From: Acidobacteriota bacterium
GTDB taxonomy: Bacteria; Acidobacteriota; Blastocatellia; Pyrinomonadales; Pyrinomonadaceae
Reading direction: 5' to 3'
DNA length: 6,672 bases
Assembly (NCBI GenBank): GCA_013698055.1
Contig: JACCVS010000538.1
Coordinates: 1 to 6,672, forward strand
Positions within the stretch are counted from its first letter, which is position 1. Every line of letters begins with the position of its first letter. Shown here one piece after another: positions 5,955-6,672 of the stretch. Made by a program: the position numbers and the translations under genes. Below the pieces are notes generated by a model, which was given only the letters and a program-made list of their open reading frames with translations, did no database searches and was not told the origin of the DNA.

Positions 5955-6452
5955 TTAGTTCAGTCGCGCCTGTAATTTCCTTAAAGCAATGGTGGCTTGT
6001 GTGTATCCGGGTTCCTGTTCGAGGGCGAGGCCGTAGTGGCGTGCGGCTTCGAGGAGGCGACCGCGCTGCTCGAAAACGCGGCCAAGATTCATGTGCGGGA
6101 AGGCGTAAGATTCGTAGCGCGGCGCAAGCAGTGCGCGCTTGAACCACTTGACGCAAGTGTAGAGATCACCCTGGGCGACGAGATAGCTACCGATGTCGTT
6201 GTACGGATTGCCGAACGTCTCGTCAACTCGGATGGCTTCAAGGCATTCTTCAATCGCTTCGTCGTAACGCTGCTGAAAGCTATAGACCCAGCCGAGAAAA
6301 GTGTGCGCTTCGGCGGTCGGGTAGGTTGCGATGGAATTCTTATAAAGCCTGATCGCCTCTTCGTAGTCATTAACCTGCTGCGCCTCGAACGCGCGCCCGA
6401 ACAACTCTATCGCCTCGCGCTTCAGGCCGTCGGGTAAGTCATCATCGAACAT
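5955..6452 (-). CDS. Tetratricopeptide repeat (TPR) protein
   Basis: Encodes 165 residues from ATG 6452-6450 to TAA 5957-5955. There are about four TPR units: residues 13-46 (ELFGRAF…DYEEAIRLYKNSIATYP), 47-80 (AHTFLGWVYS…RYDEAIEECLEAI), 81-114 (NDIGSYLVAQGD…CVKWFKRAL) and 117-150 (HMNLGRVFEQRGRLLEAARHY). The spacing is the canonical 34. There is no signal peptide or membrane segment, so it is likely a cytoplasmic adaptor for protein-protein contacts. Partners are unknown. No clear ribosome site precedes ATG. It is on the same strand as the gene entering from the right edge, with a 135-base spacer carrying another heptad repeat. It is unrelated in detail to the TPR part of the kinase. Confidence 0.9.
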   Translation of the reverse strand: MFDDDLPDGLKREAIELFGRAFEAQQVNDYEEAIRLYKNSIATYPTAEAHTFLGWVYSFQQRYDEAIEECLEAIRVDETFGNPYNDIGSYLVAQGDLYTCVKWFKRALLAPRYESYAFPHMNLGRVFEQRGRLLEAARHYGLALEQEPGYTQATIALRKLQARLN

Positions 6453-6479
6453 GGGCGTGAAGAGACACGGGGAGGAAAC

Positions 6480-6562
6480 TGGAAAGCAGAAGGCAGTAGG
6501 CGGAAAGCAGAAAGCAATCTGTTTGTGCTGCCTTCCTCCTACTAACTTCTGCCTTCTGTTTT
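6480..6562. repeat. Imperfect palindromic heptad element (CAGAAGG type)
   Basis: Five 7-base units TGGAAAG, CAGAAGG, CAGTAGG, CGGAAAG and CAGAAAG (6480-6514) are followed by a short spacer. The opposed units are CTGCCTT, CCTCCTA, CTAACTT, CTGCCTT and CTGTTTT (6528-6562). CAGAAGGCAG (6487-6496) pairs exactly with CTGCCTTCTG (6549-6558); other pairs are offset by one unit. The architecture matches the GGGATGA elements but the sequence differs. It lies 28 bases upstream of the TPR gene. Confidence 0.7.
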
Positions 6563-6587
6563 TCGCTACGCCTCCGCGTCGCTCCTT

Positions 6588-6672
6588 TCATTGGCCAATC
6601 CTCTTAATTCGCCCATCAACCTGTGGGGCAATTTCCTTCTCCGCGCTGATGGCGTTCATCAGGACGACAGGC
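6588..6672 (-). CDS. C-terminal end of an unidentified protein, truncated by the right edge
   Basis: On the - strand only one frame stays open from the window edge (full codons from 6671). It gives 27 residues containing AEKEIAPQVDGRIKRIGQ, then TGA at 6590-6588. The composition is protein-like (mixed charged helix). The fragment is too short to name. An internal ATG could in principle start a 23-residue peptide, but a longer gene entering from the right is more likely. A small GC-rich hairpin (about 6565-6582) follows the stop without a T tract. Confidence 0.4.
   Translation of the reverse strand, partial: PVVLMNAISAEKEIAPQVDGRIKRIGQ

Overview
The window looks like a chromosomal segment from an environmental bacterium of moderate G+C. 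The best guess is Acidobacteriota, possibly Blastocatellia. This rests on the membrane Ser/Thr kinase fused to a long TPR domain (a very common architecture there, with the typical start 'MIGQTVSHYRILNKLGEGGMG') and on the small hydrolase and thioesterase genes separated by repeat-rich spacers. The taxonomic call is inference; no rRNA or other marker gene is present.

Left part (1-4567). A gene running in from the left edge on the + strand ends at 143 and is followed by a strong hairpin (166-206). Facing it on the - strand is a probable operon, in transcription order: a 1004-residue Ser/Thr kinase with one membrane segment and a TPR ectodomain (4256-1242), then two small, very basic, paralogous proteins (1207-869 and 739-341). 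The paralogs share a 41-residue core at 35/41 identity, but their N- and C-terminal parts differ. I do not recognise the family. The kinase plus its tandem small partners is the best candidate here for an undescribed system. A 38-residue single-span membrane protein (4567-4451, -), too short for ordinary ORF cutoffs, lies upstream of the kinase. A plausible promoter for the operon lies between them.

Right part (4568-6672). An alpha/beta hydrolase of the small 'HPHPxxGGxMxN' type (4734-5390, +) and a YciA-like hotdog acyl-CoA thioesterase (5465-5863, +) face a four-repeat TPR protein (6452-5955, -). A further - strand gene enters from the right edge and stops at 6588.

The spacers of the right part contain heptanucleotide repeats. 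Two copies of one element (GGGATGA units, a 23-base loop, then TCATCCC units) lie in opposite orientation on either side of the thioesterase gene. Both preceding reading frames stop inside these elements, so the last residues of hydrolase and thioesterase are repeat-encoded. Because 7 leaves remainder 1 on division by 3, three consecutive GGGATGA units put a TGA in all three frames. The palindromic layout does this on both strands. Two other heptad families occur at 4699-4726 and 6480-6562.
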